This document shows positions 56,951 through 64,000 of a DNA stretch of 64,000 bases, piece by piece. The position numbers and the translations under genes are program-made. Under the pieces are notes generated by a model. It was given only the letters and a program-made list of their open reading frames with translations. It was not told where the DNA came from and searched no databases. The stretch lies in assembly GCF_010686755.1 (NCBI RefSeq), contig NZ_JAAGXA010000009.1, forward strand, positions 62,001 through 126,000, given 5' to 3'. Within the stretch, counting starts at the first letter, position 1. Each line of letters begins with the position of its first letter. The stretch is from Nocardioides zeae. Lineage in GTDB: Bacteria; Actinomycetota; Actinomycetes; Propionibacteriales; Nocardioidaceae.

Positions 56951-57567
56951 GCGGGCCCGGGTCCGGCCGCGGGGGCCGCTGGGGGTGCTGGGGCCGCGAA
57001 GGTGATCGCCGCCAGGGGCAGCGCGGGCTGGCGGTAGAGGTCCTCCAGGTGCGCCAGGCTGGCGCGGTGCCGCTCCGCGTCCGGCGCCAGCACCCCGTCC
57101 TCGACGAGCACGACCCGCAGGTCGTGGGCGTAGGCGTCCGCGGCGGTGGCCGCCACGCAGGACTCCGTCGAGATCCCCACGAGCGCGAGACGCTCGACGC
57201 CACGGGACCGGAGCAGCTCCACCAGCTCCGTGCCGTGGAACGCGCTGTCCCGCGTCTTCTCGACGACCACCCAGTCCTCGCCGGGCTCGTCGGGCCGCAC
57301 CGCGGCGAGCTCGCCGACCGGCCGCACGTCCTCGGTGCCGCCGATCATGAACGGGCACGCGTCCTCGCGCATGTTGAGCGCCCAGGTGGCGGGGTCCTCG
57401 GAGTGCACCGTGCGGACCTCGACCACCAGCGCCCCGGCCGCGCGGGCAGCGGTCACCGCCGCGAGGCTGCCCGCGACCACCCGGTCGCGGATCGCAGCGA
57501 GCTCGGGAGCGGAGAAGTAGCCCTCCTGCAGGTCGATGACCAGGAGGGCGGTCGTCGTGTCGGCCAT
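56947..57567 (-). CDS. Isochorismatase-family cysteine hydrolase
   Basis: 206 residues. The catalytic triad positions are seen: Asp in LLVIDLQEGYF, Lys in VVVEKTRDSAFHGT and Cys in LVGISTESCVAATA. Such hydrolases act on nicotinamide, ureido or carbamoyl compounds; true isochorismatase function is unlikely from context. A tail of Pro/Ala repeats closes the protein. ATG 57567 is 11 nt from a GGGTACCGG, so the transcript would be nearly leaderless. Operon with the GAF-ANTAR gene. Confidence 0.85.
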   Translation of the reverse strand: MADTTTALLVIDLQEGYFSAPELAAIRDRVVAGSLAAVTAARAAGALVVEVRTVHSEDPATWALNMREDACPFMIGGTEDVRPVGELAAVRPDEPGEDWVVVEKTRDSAFHGTELVELLRSRGVERLALVGISTESCVAATAADAYAHDLRVVLVEDGVLAPDAERHRASLAHLEDLYRQPALPLAAITFAAPAPPAAPAAGPGPA

Positions 57568-57577
57568 GGGCGGCCGG

Positions 57578-57583
57578 TACCCC
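57578..57583 (-). promoter_or_regulatory. Candidate SigB-type -10 element GGGTAC of the isochorismatase-like operon
   Basis: GGGTAC (minus strand, followed by CGG) ends 10 nt before the ATG at 57567. No GNNT box is found at the 14-16 nt spacing (nearest is GGAT at 18 nt), so this is the weakest of the five sites. Confidence 0.35.
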
Positions 57584-57625
57584 GACGCTCCGGCCCGCAT
57601 GATCCGCGGCGTACGGCGGGGCGGG

Positions 57626-57650
57626 GTGTCGCACCGGGCGCCGGGGGTAC
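57626..57650 (+). promoter_or_regulatory. Candidate SigB-type promoter, GTGT-N15-GGGTAC, of the stress SDR gene
   Basis: GTGT (57626-57629) and GGGTAC (57645-57650, followed by CGG) lie 15 nt apart, 40 nt before the SDR ATG at 57690. Fits the GNNT-N14-16-GGGTAC pattern. Divergent from, and 62 nt away from, the isochorismatase site. Confidence 0.55.
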
Positions 57651-57689
57651 CGGCCGGCGCCCGCACCAACCCCGAGACAGGAGACGACG

Positions 57690-58559
57690 ATGGCCGACGC
57701 CCTACCCGAGACCTTCCCGGCGCAGCGCCAGGACCCGCCCGGGCTCACCGCGGCGATGGACCCGGTGCCCGACCACGGCGAGGACACCTACGTGGGCCAC
57801 GGCCGCTTGGAGGGCCACGTGGCCCTCATCACCGGAGGCGACTCCGGCATCGGGCGCGCCGTCGCCCTCGCCTACGCACGGGAGGGCGCCGACATCGCCT
57901 TCACCCACCTGCCCGAGGAGCAGCCCGACGCCGACGAGACCGCCCGGCTCGTCCGCGAGGCCGGGCGGCGGGTGCTCCCCCTGGCCGTGGACCTGCGGGA
58001 TCCGGAGGCCTGCCGCTCGGTCGTCGAGCGGACCGTCGAGGAGCTCGCCCGGCTCGACGTGCTGGTGAACAACGCCGGCTACCAGATGGCCCGGGGCGGC
58101 GGCATCGCCGAGCTCGACGACGAGCACCTCGACCGCACGCTGAAGACCAACCTCTACGCGCTGTTCTGGACGGTGCGGGCGGCCGTGCCGCACCTGCGAG
58201 CCAGCCGCGGCTGCGTCATCAACAACACCTCGATCCAGGCCTACGAGCCCTCGACGAGCCTGGTGGACTACGCGGCGACCAAGGCGGCCATCAACAACGC
58301 GACGGTCAACCTGGCGGCCGAGCTCGGCCCCGACGGGATCCGCGTCAACGCCGTCGCGCCCGGACCGATCTGGACTCCGCTCCAGCCGGCCACGCAGCCG
58401 GCCGAGAAGCTCGAGCAGTTCGGCTCCGACACGCCCCTCGGGCGCGCCGGCCAGCCGGCCGAGGTCGCTCCGGCGTTCGTGTTCCTCGCCTCGCCCCGCG
58501 ACGCGTCGTACGTGTCCGGCACGGTGCTCGGCGTGACCGGGGGCAAGCCGGTCTTCTGA
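57690..58559 (+). CDS. General-stress short-chain dehydrogenase/reductase (YdaD/GSP39-like)
   Basis: 289 residues. An N-terminal extension of about 40 residues (PAQRQDPPGLTAAMDPVPDHGEDTY region) precedes a classical SDR with TGGDSGIGRAVA, NNAGYQM and catalytic YAATK. This extension (Q.PPG....M.P.PD.GE..Y.G.G.L) marks the general-stress-protein-39 subgroup, whose Bacillus members belong to the SigB regulon. That fits the SigB-type promoter upstream. ATG with CAGGAG nearby. Substrate unknown. Confidence 0.88.
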   Translation: MADALPETFPAQRQDPPGLTAAMDPVPDHGEDTYVGHGRLEGHVALITGGDSGIGRAVALAYAREGADIAFTHLPEEQPDADETARLVREAGRRVLPLAVDLRDPEACRSVVERTVEELARLDVLVNNAGYQMARGGGIAELDDEHLDRTLKTNLYALFWTVRAAVPHLRASRGCVINNTSIQAYEPSTSLVDYAATKAAINNATVNLAAELGPDGIRVNAVAPGPIWTPLQPATQPAEKLEQFGSDTPLGRAGQPAEVAPAFVFLASPRDASYVSGTVLGVTGGKPVF

Positions 58560-58576
58560 GCCGAGCCGCCGGCGGT

Positions 58577-58601
58577 GGCTGCCGCCGGGCGGCCGGGGTA
58601 C
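58577..58601 (+). promoter_or_regulatory. Candidate SigB-type promoter, GGCT-N15-GGGTAC, of the methyltransferase gene
   Basis: GGCT (58577-58580) and GGGTAC (58596-58601, followed by CGG) lie 15 nt apart and end 9 nt before GTG 58611. This placement argues against the more upstream in-frame GTG 58575 as start and suggests a leaderless message. Confidence 0.45.
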
Positions 58602-58610
58602 CGGGCGCAC

Positions 58611-59315
58611 GTGCCCGACGACCTCGGCCGCCCTGCCGGCCTGCCCACCCGCCGTCCGAGCCCGGCTCCCCTGCTGCCCGCGGTGCCCCGTGACGATCCC
58701 GACGGCCCGCGCACCGCCGACTTCGAGGGTCTCTCCATCCGGTGGGATCCCCGCGTGCTCGAGCCGCGGCCCTGGACGGCCGCCCAGTCGACGTGGGCGG
58801 CGAAGATCGCCGAGCAGGCGCCGTACGGGCCCCTGCTGGAGCTGTGCTCGGGCGCGGGCCACATCGGTCTCCTGGCGGCCCTGCTGTCGCGGCGCGAGCT
58901 GGTGCAGGTGGACGCCGACCCGGTCGCGTGCGACTACGCGCGGACCAACGCCGAGGCCGCCGGCATCGTGACCGACGTGCGGTGCGGCGACCTGCGCGAG
59001 GCGGTGCGCGGCGAGCGCTACCCCGTCGTGGTCGCCGATCCGCCCTGGGTGCCGACCCAGGACGTCGGCACGTTCCCCGCCGACCCCGTCACCGCCATCG
59101 ACGGCGGGCCCGAGGGCATGGACCTCGCGCTGGCCTGCCTCGACGTGGCCGCGGAGGTGCTGCTGCCCGGCGGCAGCGTCGTCATCCAGGTCGGCGGCGT
59201 GCACCACCTGCCGGCCCTGAACGGGCACGACGCCGTGCTCGGCGGGCGCCTCGTCTTCGCCGAGGCCCGCGAGTTCGAGCGCGGGCTGCTCGCGCACCTC
59301 ACCGCTGCGGGCTGA
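58611..59315 (+). CDS. Class I SAM-dependent methyltransferase (HemK/PrmC-like)
   Basis: 234 residues from GTG 58611; an in-frame GTG at 58575 would add 12 residues but lies on the promoter match. Motif I is LLELCSGAGHIGLLAALL, the acidic post-I residue is VQVDADPVA, and the catalytic VVADPPWVP resembles the (N/D)PP(Y/W) motif of N-methyltransferases acting on glutamine or adenine. EGMDLALACLDVAAEVL closes the fold. Convergent with the CDGSH/iron-enzyme operon, a neighbourhood that suggests shared function. Confidence 0.82.
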   Translation: MPDDLGRPAGLPTRRPSPAPLLPAVPRDDPDGPRTADFEGLSIRWDPRVLEPRPWTAAQSTWAAKIAEQAPYGPLLELCSGAGHIGLLAALLSRRELVQVDADPVACDYARTNAEAAGIVTDVRCGDLREAVRGERYPVVVADPPWVPTQDVGTFPADPVTAIDGGPEGMDLALACLDVAAEVLLPGGSVVIQVGGVHHLPALNGHDAVLGGRLVFAEAREFERGLLAHLTAAG

Positions 59316-59375
59316 CCCTCGACGACGCGGACGGACCCTCGACGGCGCGGGCGGACCCTCAGCGCCGCGGGCCGA
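59316..59375. repeat. Three tandem copies of a 20-bp unit
   Basis: Units at 59316-59335, 59336-59355 and 59356-59375 each begin CCCTC and share GCGCGG-rich cores. They fill the whole convergent gap, and the third unit runs across the stop codon and last codons of the CDGSH gene. Confidence 0.6.
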
Positions 59376-59601
59376 TGCGCGCGTGGGTGCCGTCGCACCA
59401 CGGCGCCCGTCCGGTCGCACCGCACGCGCAGACCGCCACCACCGGACGCTCCACCGGGTGCGCGACACCGTCCGCGTCGAGCACCTCCTGCGCCCCGCGC
59501 ACCAGCAACGGCCCTCCCGGGCACAGCCGCACGCGCACCGGGTCGGCGGGCCGGTCCGAACGCGCCTGGCGGTCCGGGCGGTCCGGGCGGGGGCCGGTCA
59601 C
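59359..59601 (-). CDS. CDGSH iron-sulfur domain protein (mitoNEET-like)
   Basis: 80 residues. The motif CACGATGRAPWCDGTH gives the three-Cys, one-His ligand set (C58, C60, C69, H73) of a redox-active, pH-sensitive [2Fe-2S] cluster. A 20-residue Arg/Asp/Pro-rich N-terminus precedes a single compact domain with VRVRLCPGGPLLVRG. No membrane anchor. GTG 59601 overlaps the stop of the heme-oxygenase-like gene by 4 nt, so the two are co-translated and may form an electron-transfer pair. Confidence 0.9.
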   Translation of the reverse strand: MTGPRPDRPDRQARSDRPADPVRVRLCPGGPLLVRGAQEVLDADGVAHPVERPVVAVCACGATGRAPWCDGTHARIGPRR

Positions 59602-60623
59602 GATGCCGCCCGCTCGCCGCGCAGGACGCGGAGCGGTGCCGGCGGGCGCTGCTCGTCGGCGACCAGCAGGTCGTGGAGCGCCTGCGCCGCCTCGACGTCG
59701 ACGAGGAGACAGGTCGCGGCGCCCAGCAGCACGTCGTCCTCGATGGCGGGGTCCGCGGCCACCGCCGTGCCGCAGATGTCCCCCAGCACGACCTGCTCGT
59801 GGACGGCGTCGGCCTCCACGTGCTCGTGGAAGTAGGCCGCCACCGCGTCGGGGAAGCCCACGCGCTCGGCTCCCGCGGCGATGCGACGGCACGGGTCGGT
59901 GCTCGTCGCCTCGAACGCCGCCAGGTGACCGAGGGCGGCCCCGCGGAGTCGCCGCTGCGACCCGAAGAGCGACATGACGTTGTTGGACACCAGGGTGGGT
60001 GCGTCGACGGCGTCGATGTACGCGCCGTACGTCGCGTCGAGCCCGGCCGCGCGCATCGCCTCGGCGAACAGGTGCGAGTGCAGCCGCTCGGGCCGCCCGC
60101 CGCCGTACTCGTCGTAGAGCAGCTCGGCGTGCGCGACCTTCGCCGGCCCGTCGATCCAGCCGAGCACGCGCACCTGGGGATCCGTCTCCTTCAGGTGGTA
60201 GATGCTGCGGTCGGCGAGGTAGGTCTGGAACTGCTCCCGCGTCGCGTGCTTCTGCAGGTGGCGCGTCAGGGGCGCGCCGGGGGCGTCGCGCACCAGGGCG
60301 GCGATGCGGTCCGCGACGGAGCGTCCCCCGGCCCGCGCCTCGTCCACCATGGTGGACGTGCGGGCTCGCAGGTCGGCCTCGAGCAGGTCCTCCGCCGCCT
60401 TGCGCCATGCCAGCACCCGCAGGTCGCGCTCCGCGTCGGGGTCCGCGTCGTCGAAGCCGCGGTAGCCCACCTCGTAGGCCGTCCACAGCGCCAGCTGGAC
60501 GTCCGCCTCCCGGAGCCCGGCAGCGGGCGTCGCGGCGGTGACGGCCGCCGCGTCGAACGGTCCGCCACGCAGCGCGCCGATGACGGCGGCGCTCACGGGG
60601 CCGCGGGGACGGGGCAGCTGCAT
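59598..60623 (-). CDS. Heme-oxygenase-like iron-containing redox enzyme (Haem_oxygenas_2 type)
   Basis: 341 residues from ATG 60623, which has AGAGGAG just upstream; 16 in-frame codons before it are ignored. All-helical. Likely metal-binding helices carry H143/E146 (YHLKE), E167-E172 (AELLYDE), E188, and a C-terminal helix with H266, E267, H268, E270 and H275 (FHEHVEADAVHE). This matches the heme-oxygenase-like di-iron oxidase and oxygenase group (UndA, BesC, SznF relatives). Members oxidise fatty acids, amino acids or amines with O2; substrate here unknown. Translationally coupled to the CDGSH protein. Confidence 0.8.
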   Translation of the reverse strand: MQLPRPRGPVSAAVIGALRGGPFDAAAVTAATPAAGLREADVQLALWTAYEVGYRGFDDADPDAERDLRVLAWRKAAEDLLEADLRARTSTMVDEARAGGRSVADRIAALVRDAPGAPLTRHLQKHATREQFQTYLADRSIYHLKETDPQVRVLGWIDGPAKVAHAELLYDEYGGGRPERLHSHLFAEAMRAAGLDATYGAYIDAVDAPTLVSNNVMSLFGSQRRLRGAALGHLAAFEATSTDPCRRIAAGAERVGFPDAVAAYFHEHVEADAVHEQVVLGDICGTAVAADPAIEDDVLLGAATCLLVDVEAAQALHDLLVADEQRPPAPLRVLRGERAAS

Positions 60624-60646
60624 GCGCACTCCTCTGGTCGGTCGGC

Positions 60647-60670
60647 TGCGCACGGGCCCGCCCGTGCGCA
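60647..60670. promoter_or_regulatory. Perfect 11-bp inverted repeat in the 5' leader of the iron-enzyme operon
   Basis: TGCGCACGGGC, CC, GCCCGTGCGCA: a perfect palindrome of 24 nt between the candidate -10 (60678) and the start codon (60623). It could be an operator or an RNA hairpin covering the leader. No equivalent is seen at the other four SigB-like promoters. Confidence 0.6.
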
Positions 60671-60677
60671 CCGCCAG

Positions 60678-60701
60678 TACCCCTCGATCGGACGACCAGA
60701 C
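60678..60701 (-). promoter_or_regulatory. Candidate SigB-type promoter, GTCT-N14-GGGTAC, of the iron-enzyme/CDGSH operon
   Basis: On the minus strand GTCT (60698-60701) and GGGTAC (60678-60683, followed by TGG) lie 14 nt apart, about 55 nt before ATG 60623. Fits GNNT-N14-16-GGGTAC. Confidence 0.5.
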
Positions 60702-60765
60702 CTGCCCGGCCGAGGTCGCCCGACCGGGACATCCTCAACACGCCAGAAATTCTTTGTTGATATTC

Positions 60766-60779
60766 CTGGTCTGGACCAG
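60766..60779. promoter_or_regulatory. Palindrome CTGGTC-TG-GACCAG upstream of the sigma gene
   Basis: A perfect 6+6 inverted repeat with a 2-nt centre, in an AT-richer patch (GAAATTCTTTGTTGATATTC precedes it) about 95 nt upstream of the SigB/SigF-type sigma gene. Possible operator or -35-adjacent site; no -10 is clear. Confidence 0.35.
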
Positions 60780-60873
60780 CCGCAAGGGCTACGTTCGACC
60801 AAGCGGTGCCACGGCGCCCCCACACCAGCTCAAGCCAGCGGCTGGACGGCACCCGAGTGGACCAGGACTCAGG

Positions 60874-61731
60874 ATGCTCTTGCAGGACAGCACGACCGTT
60901 TCGTTCCTTCCGACCATCGGCACGGGCAGCACCCCGGCCCCGACCGCACCCCGTCCCGCCACCCCACGGCGCGACGAGCGCGAGGTACGACGCGCTGCCA
61001 CCACCACGCACCTCCACGCTGCGGAGACCGCGCCCGACGAGGCCGCCCGCGACGCGGCCCTGCGCGAGGTGGTCGTGGCCAACATGGGCGTCGCCCGCGC
61101 ACTGGCCGCGCGACAGCGCAACCGCGGCATCCCCCTCGAGGACCTGGAGCAGGTGGCCTACCTCGCCCTCGTGCGGGCCGCGAGCCACTTCGACCCCGGT
61201 CAGGGCAAGGACTTCCTGACGTACGCCGTGCCCTGCATCCGTGGCGAGCTGCGGCGGCACTTCCGCGACCTCGGCTGGATGGTGCGTCCCCCGCGGGACG
61301 TGCAGGAGAACCAGTCCGCCGTCATCCGGGCCCGCGACCGGCTCGCCGGCGACCACGGTGACCGGGTGCCCGACGAGGCGATCGCCCGGGAGCTCGACAT
61401 CCCGGTCACGGTCGTCCGGCAGGCGCTGCGGGCCGAGGGCTGCTTCCGGCCCGTCTCGCTCGACGCTCCCCTGCCGCTCGGCCAGGCCGGGCCCGCGGAG
61501 CAGGCGATCGACCCCGAGCGCGAGCAGGAGGTCGTGGAGATGCGTACGACGCTGCAGCCCGCCCTCCGGCAGCTCGACGCACGGGAGCGCCACATCCTGG
61601 TGATGCGCTTCTTCCAGGACCGCACCCAGCAGGAGATCGCCGACGAGCTGGGCGTGACGCAGACCCAGGTGTCGCGCCTGCTCTCCGGGATCCTCAAGCA
61701 GCTGCGGGAGGCCGTGGGCTCGGCCGCCTGA
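60874..61731 (+). CDS. SigB/SigF/SigG-family RNA polymerase sigma factor
   Basis: 285 residues. A variable N-terminus of about 45 residues, then region 2 (VVANMGVARALAARQRNRGI, PLEDLEQVAYLALVRAASHFDP, DFLTYAVPCIRGELRRHFRD). Region 3 is PDEAIARELDIPVTVVRQAL, and region 4 has the HTH QQEIADELGVTQTQVSRLLS. The layout and length fit the SigB/F/G group of stress and sporulation sigma factors. No anti-sigma or anti-anti-sigma gene is adjacent. ATG 60874; the upstream 250 nt are shared with the divergent iron-enzyme operon. Confidence 0.9.
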   Translation: MLLQDSTTVSFLPTIGTGSTPAPTAPRPATPRRDEREVRRAATTTHLHAAETAPDEAARDAALREVVVANMGVARALAARQRNRGIPLEDLEQVAYLALVRAASHFDPGQGKDFLTYAVPCIRGELRRHFRDLGWMVRPPRDVQENQSAVIRARDRLAGDHGDRVPDEAIARELDIPVTVVRQALRAEGCFRPVSLDAPLPLGQAGPAEQAIDPEREQEVVEMRTTLQPALRQLDARERHILVMRFFQDRTQQEIADELGVTQTQVSRLLSGILKQLREAVGSAA

Positions 61732-61768
61732 GCCCGCTCGCCGCCTGAGCCCGCTCGCCGTCCCGACG

Positions 61769-61815
61769 CGACGACGCCGGCCACCCCCGCTCCGGCGGAG
61801 GGGCCGGCGTCGTCG
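61769..61815. terminator. Bidirectional terminator between the sigma gene and the HhH-GPD gene
   Basis: CGACGACGCCGGCC pairs perfectly with GGCCGGCGTCGTCG across a 19-nt loop. It lies between the convergent stops at 61731 (+) and 61836 (-). Confidence 0.8.
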
Positions 61816-61835
61816 TGCCGGGACGTGGCGGGGTG

Positions 61836-62399
61836 TCAGCCCGTGGCCGCCGCCGCCTTCTTCGACTTCTTGTAGTCGCGCACCTTCTGCAGCGAGTCGG
61901 CGTCCACGACGTCGGCCACAGAGCGGTGCCCGTCGAGCGCGTAGTCCCCCACCGCCGCCTCCCAGCCGTCCGGACGCACGTCGCGCTGCTTCGCCAGCAG
62001 GGCGACGAAGATCTGGGCCTTCTGCTTGCCGAAGCCGGGCAGCGCCATCACCCGCTTGAGCAGGTCCTTGCCCGACGTCGCCTCGGTCCAGATGCGCGAG
62101 GCGTCACCGCCGTGCTCGTCCTCGACGATGCGCGCGAGCTCCTGGAGGCGGGCCGCCATCGAGCCCGGGAACCGGTGGATCGCGGGCGTCGTGGCGCACA
62201 GCGCGGCGAACTCCTCGGGGTCGGCGGCGGCGATCCGTGCCGGCTCGAGGGTGCCGAAGCGGTCGAGCACCTTGGCGGGTCCACGGAACGCGTGCTCCAT
62301 CGGGTACTGCTGGTCGAGCATCATCCCGACGAGCAGGGCGAACGGGTCGGTGTCGAGGACCTGGTCGGCCTCGGCGTCACCGGTGATCTGGATGGCCAT
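61836..62399 (-). CDS. HhH-GPD family base-excision DNA repair protein
   Basis: 187 residues from ATG 62399. The HhH-GPD fold appears as DPFALLVGMMLDQQYPMEHAF (N-terminal helices) and the helix-hairpin-helix LLKRVMALPGFGKQKAQIFVA, with downstream acidic residues. The C-terminal Cys4 cluster loop of endonuclease III is absent, so this is the short actinobacterial HhH-GPD group of uncertain substrate. The tail is Lys-rich (KKSKKAAAATG). Confidence 0.82.
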   Translation of the reverse strand: MAIQITGDAEADQVLDTDPFALLVGMMLDQQYPMEHAFRGPAKVLDRFGTLEPARIAAADPEEFAALCATTPAIHRFPGSMAARLQELARIVEDEHGGDASRIWTEATSGKDLLKRVMALPGFGKQKAQIFVALLAKQRDVRPDGWEAAVGDYALDGHRSVADVVDADSLQKVRDYKKSKKAAAATG

Positions 62400-62507
62400 G
62401 CCGACCATCCTGCCCCAGACCGTGGCGTGTCGCTGCGCCCAGCGCCGCGGTCGGGTGCCCGGACGGGTCCGCCACGCGCTCGACGGGGCCACCGGACGTG
62501 GCGACGG

Positions 62508-62885
62508 TCAGGCGCCGACCTTCACCGCGAGCACGGGGGCGTGGGCGTCGAGCAGGATCCGCTGGGCGTTGCTGCCAAGCAGGAGCTTGCCCACCGGCGT
62601 ACGGCGGCGCAGCCCGATGACGATGAGGTCGGCGCCGACCTCCTCGGCCACGGCGAGCAGGTCCTCCGCCGGGTCGAACGCGCTCGTGCTGACCCGCACC
62701 TCGTGGGGGACCCCCGCGGCCTCCAGGCGCGCGCGGGCGGCGTCGACGCCGGTCTCGACGTGGTCGCCCCGGGTCGAGCTCACGAGCACGATGCGGGCGT
62801 CGCGCAGGGCGGCCTCCTCCAGCGCGCGGCCGAGCGCGGCCTCCCCCTCCGGCTTGGCGACGTACCCCACCACGATCGTCGTCAC
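62508..62885 (-). CDS. Universal stress protein (UspA family)
   Basis: 125 residues, a single Usp domain. The start TTIVVGYVAKPEG and the C-terminal GLRRRTPVGKLLLGSNAQRI, which matches the ATP-binding G-2x-G-9x-G-(S/T) pattern, are both present, so it is probably ATP-binding. Stand-alone gene near other stress genes. No GGGTAC element upstream. Confidence 0.9.
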   Translation of the reverse strand: MTTIVVGYVAKPEGEAALGRALEEAALRDARIVLVSSTRGDHVETGVDAARARLEAAGVPHEVRVSTSAFDPAEDLLAVAEEVGADLIVIGLRRRTPVGKLLLGSNAQRILLDAHAPVLAVKVGA

Positions 62886-63007
62886 GGCGACCTCCTCGGT
62901 TCGACGGCGGCGAGCGCGGGACCCCGCGCACCTGCTCGCACGCTAGCCGATCGCACCGCTGTGGAGAACGGCTCGCGCCGGACGCGGCGCGGCGGCAGGC
63001 TGTCGGG

Positions 63008-63436
63008 GTGGGAACGACGACCGGGGCAGGGACCGGGGAGGTGCCGCAGGGCACGTCCCCGGACGAGCTGCGCGGTCTGGTCCTCGACCTCATCGCCCAG
63101 GGCCGCCACCGCACCTTCCCGCCCGTGGTGCACGTCGGGCGGCCGGGCCGGCAGCGTTCGCTCGCGGCCGCCGACCTCGACGACCACGCCCTGCGCACCG
63201 ACGTGCTGGCGGCACTCCTCGCGGCGGCGGGCCCGGCGCCCCTCGTGTGGCTGACCCGCCCGGGCGAGCCGGGGGTGGAGGACGAGGACCAGGCATGGTC
63301 GCGAGCGGTGCGGGCGGCGGGCGCCGAGATCGGGCGTCCCGTCCCGTTCGTCGTCGTCACCCGGCACGGGTGGGCCGACCCGGCACGGGGTCACGGGCGC
63401 ACCTGGCGGCGGCTCCGCGACCGCCGACCGCGGTGA
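63008..63436 (+). CDS. Hypothetical protein
   Basis: 142 residues, no family recognised. Segments such as LVLDLIAQGRHRTFPPVVHV, APLVWLTRPGE and RPVPFVVVTRHGWADPA suggest a small alpha/beta fold. Basic C-terminus. GTG start 63008 with poor ribosome site. Codon pattern is consistent with a real gene (GC-rich third positions) and it has no competing frame with homology. Conserved actinobacterial proteins of this type exist without known function. Confidence 0.55.
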   Translation: MGTTTGAGTGEVPQGTSPDELRGLVLDLIAQGRHRTFPPVVHVGRPGRQRSLAAADLDDHALRTDVLAALLAAAGPAPLVWLTRPGEPGVEDEDQAWSRAVRAAGAEIGRPVPFVVVTRHGWADPARGHGRTWRRLRDRRPR

Positions 63437-63457
63437 GGCGGACCGGCGCGCCGCCGC

Positions 63458-64000
<543 letters not shown>

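Noticed and set aside
56947..57567. A true isochorismatase for siderophore synthesis
   Set aside because: No siderophore genes nearby; only the family triad is shared, and the neighbours are stress genes.
61724..61757. 17-bp tandem duplication at the end of the sigma gene
   Set aside because: Two copies only; it duplicates the stop region and does not change the protein. Probably replication slippage.

Overview
The window is a high-GC chromosomal segment from an actinobacterium. Gene content and order fit the Nocardioidaceae (Nocardioides-like) best: SepH, the DUF3710/DUF3159/DUF3093/DUF4235/DUF4193/DUF5998/DUF7455 families, an HrdB-type SigA with a long K/A/P-rich N-terminus, an actinobacterial coproporphyrin ferrochelatase, and a separate topoisomerase IV-like pair (parC, parE). 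No rRNA, tRNA, CRISPR array, prophage or transposase was recognised. Almost all of it reads as ordinary core chromosome, and the unusual material sits in intergenic DNA and in a redox/stress segment near the right end.

Layout. (1) 0.2-15.3 kb: one tightly packed leftward gene train, with many 1-8 nt overlaps, in the order dut, DUF3710, OB-fold, DUF3159, rarA, a coiled-coil membrane protein, DUF6167, alaS, ruvX, mltG, aroE, prepilin peptidase, aroC, aroK, aroB, aroQ, efp, nusB. It combines nucleotide hygiene, translation, peptidoglycan processing and most of the shikimate pathway. (2) 15.4-26.2 kb: small actinobacterial DUF proteins, inositol-monophosphatase-like enzyme plus coproporphyrin ferrochelatase, two MFS transporters, a sugar-lactone oxidase, a TRIC-type channel, a cupin regulator and the FtsZ-associated protein SepH. 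(3) 26.2-38 kb: a fused fatty acyl reductase, a flavoprotein, a SigE-family sigma factor with a membrane partner, thymidine kinase, an OmpR-type two-component system with a PepSY target, a phosphodiesterase, DUF5998, and a sortase next to a secreted protein. (4) 38.1-54.8 kb: GNAT/acyl-CoA-synthetase fusion, parC, an LprG/P55-like lipid-transport pair, carbonic anhydrase, an NmrA-type reductase, parE, a secreted SGNH hydrolase, and the primary sigma factor. (5) 55-64 kb: a stress/redox segment with a zinc alcohol dehydrogenase, GAF-ANTAR regulator, isochorismatase-like hydrolase, general-stress SDR, methyltransferase, a CDGSH iron-sulfur protein with a heme-oxygenase-like iron enzyme, a SigB/SigF-type sigma factor, a HhH-GPD repair protein, a universal stress protein, and the C-terminal part of a glutamate-cysteine ligase.

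Three patterns stand out. First, five transcription units between 54.9 and 60.7 kb carry a GGGTAC element (four as GGGTACCGG) just upstream, most with a GNNT box 14-15 nt before it. This is the published SigB-type promoter pattern, and a SigB/SigF-family sigma gene lies at the edge of the cluster. Second, a 56-bp element with terminal inverted repeats occurs seven times: five in an array at 21.6-22.2 kb and two in the opposite orientation at 46.6-46.8 kb. Every copy lies between the 3' ends of convergent genes. Third, a 102-bp near-perfect palindrome (34.43-34.53 kb) and several long hairpins also occupy convergent or transcript-end positions.
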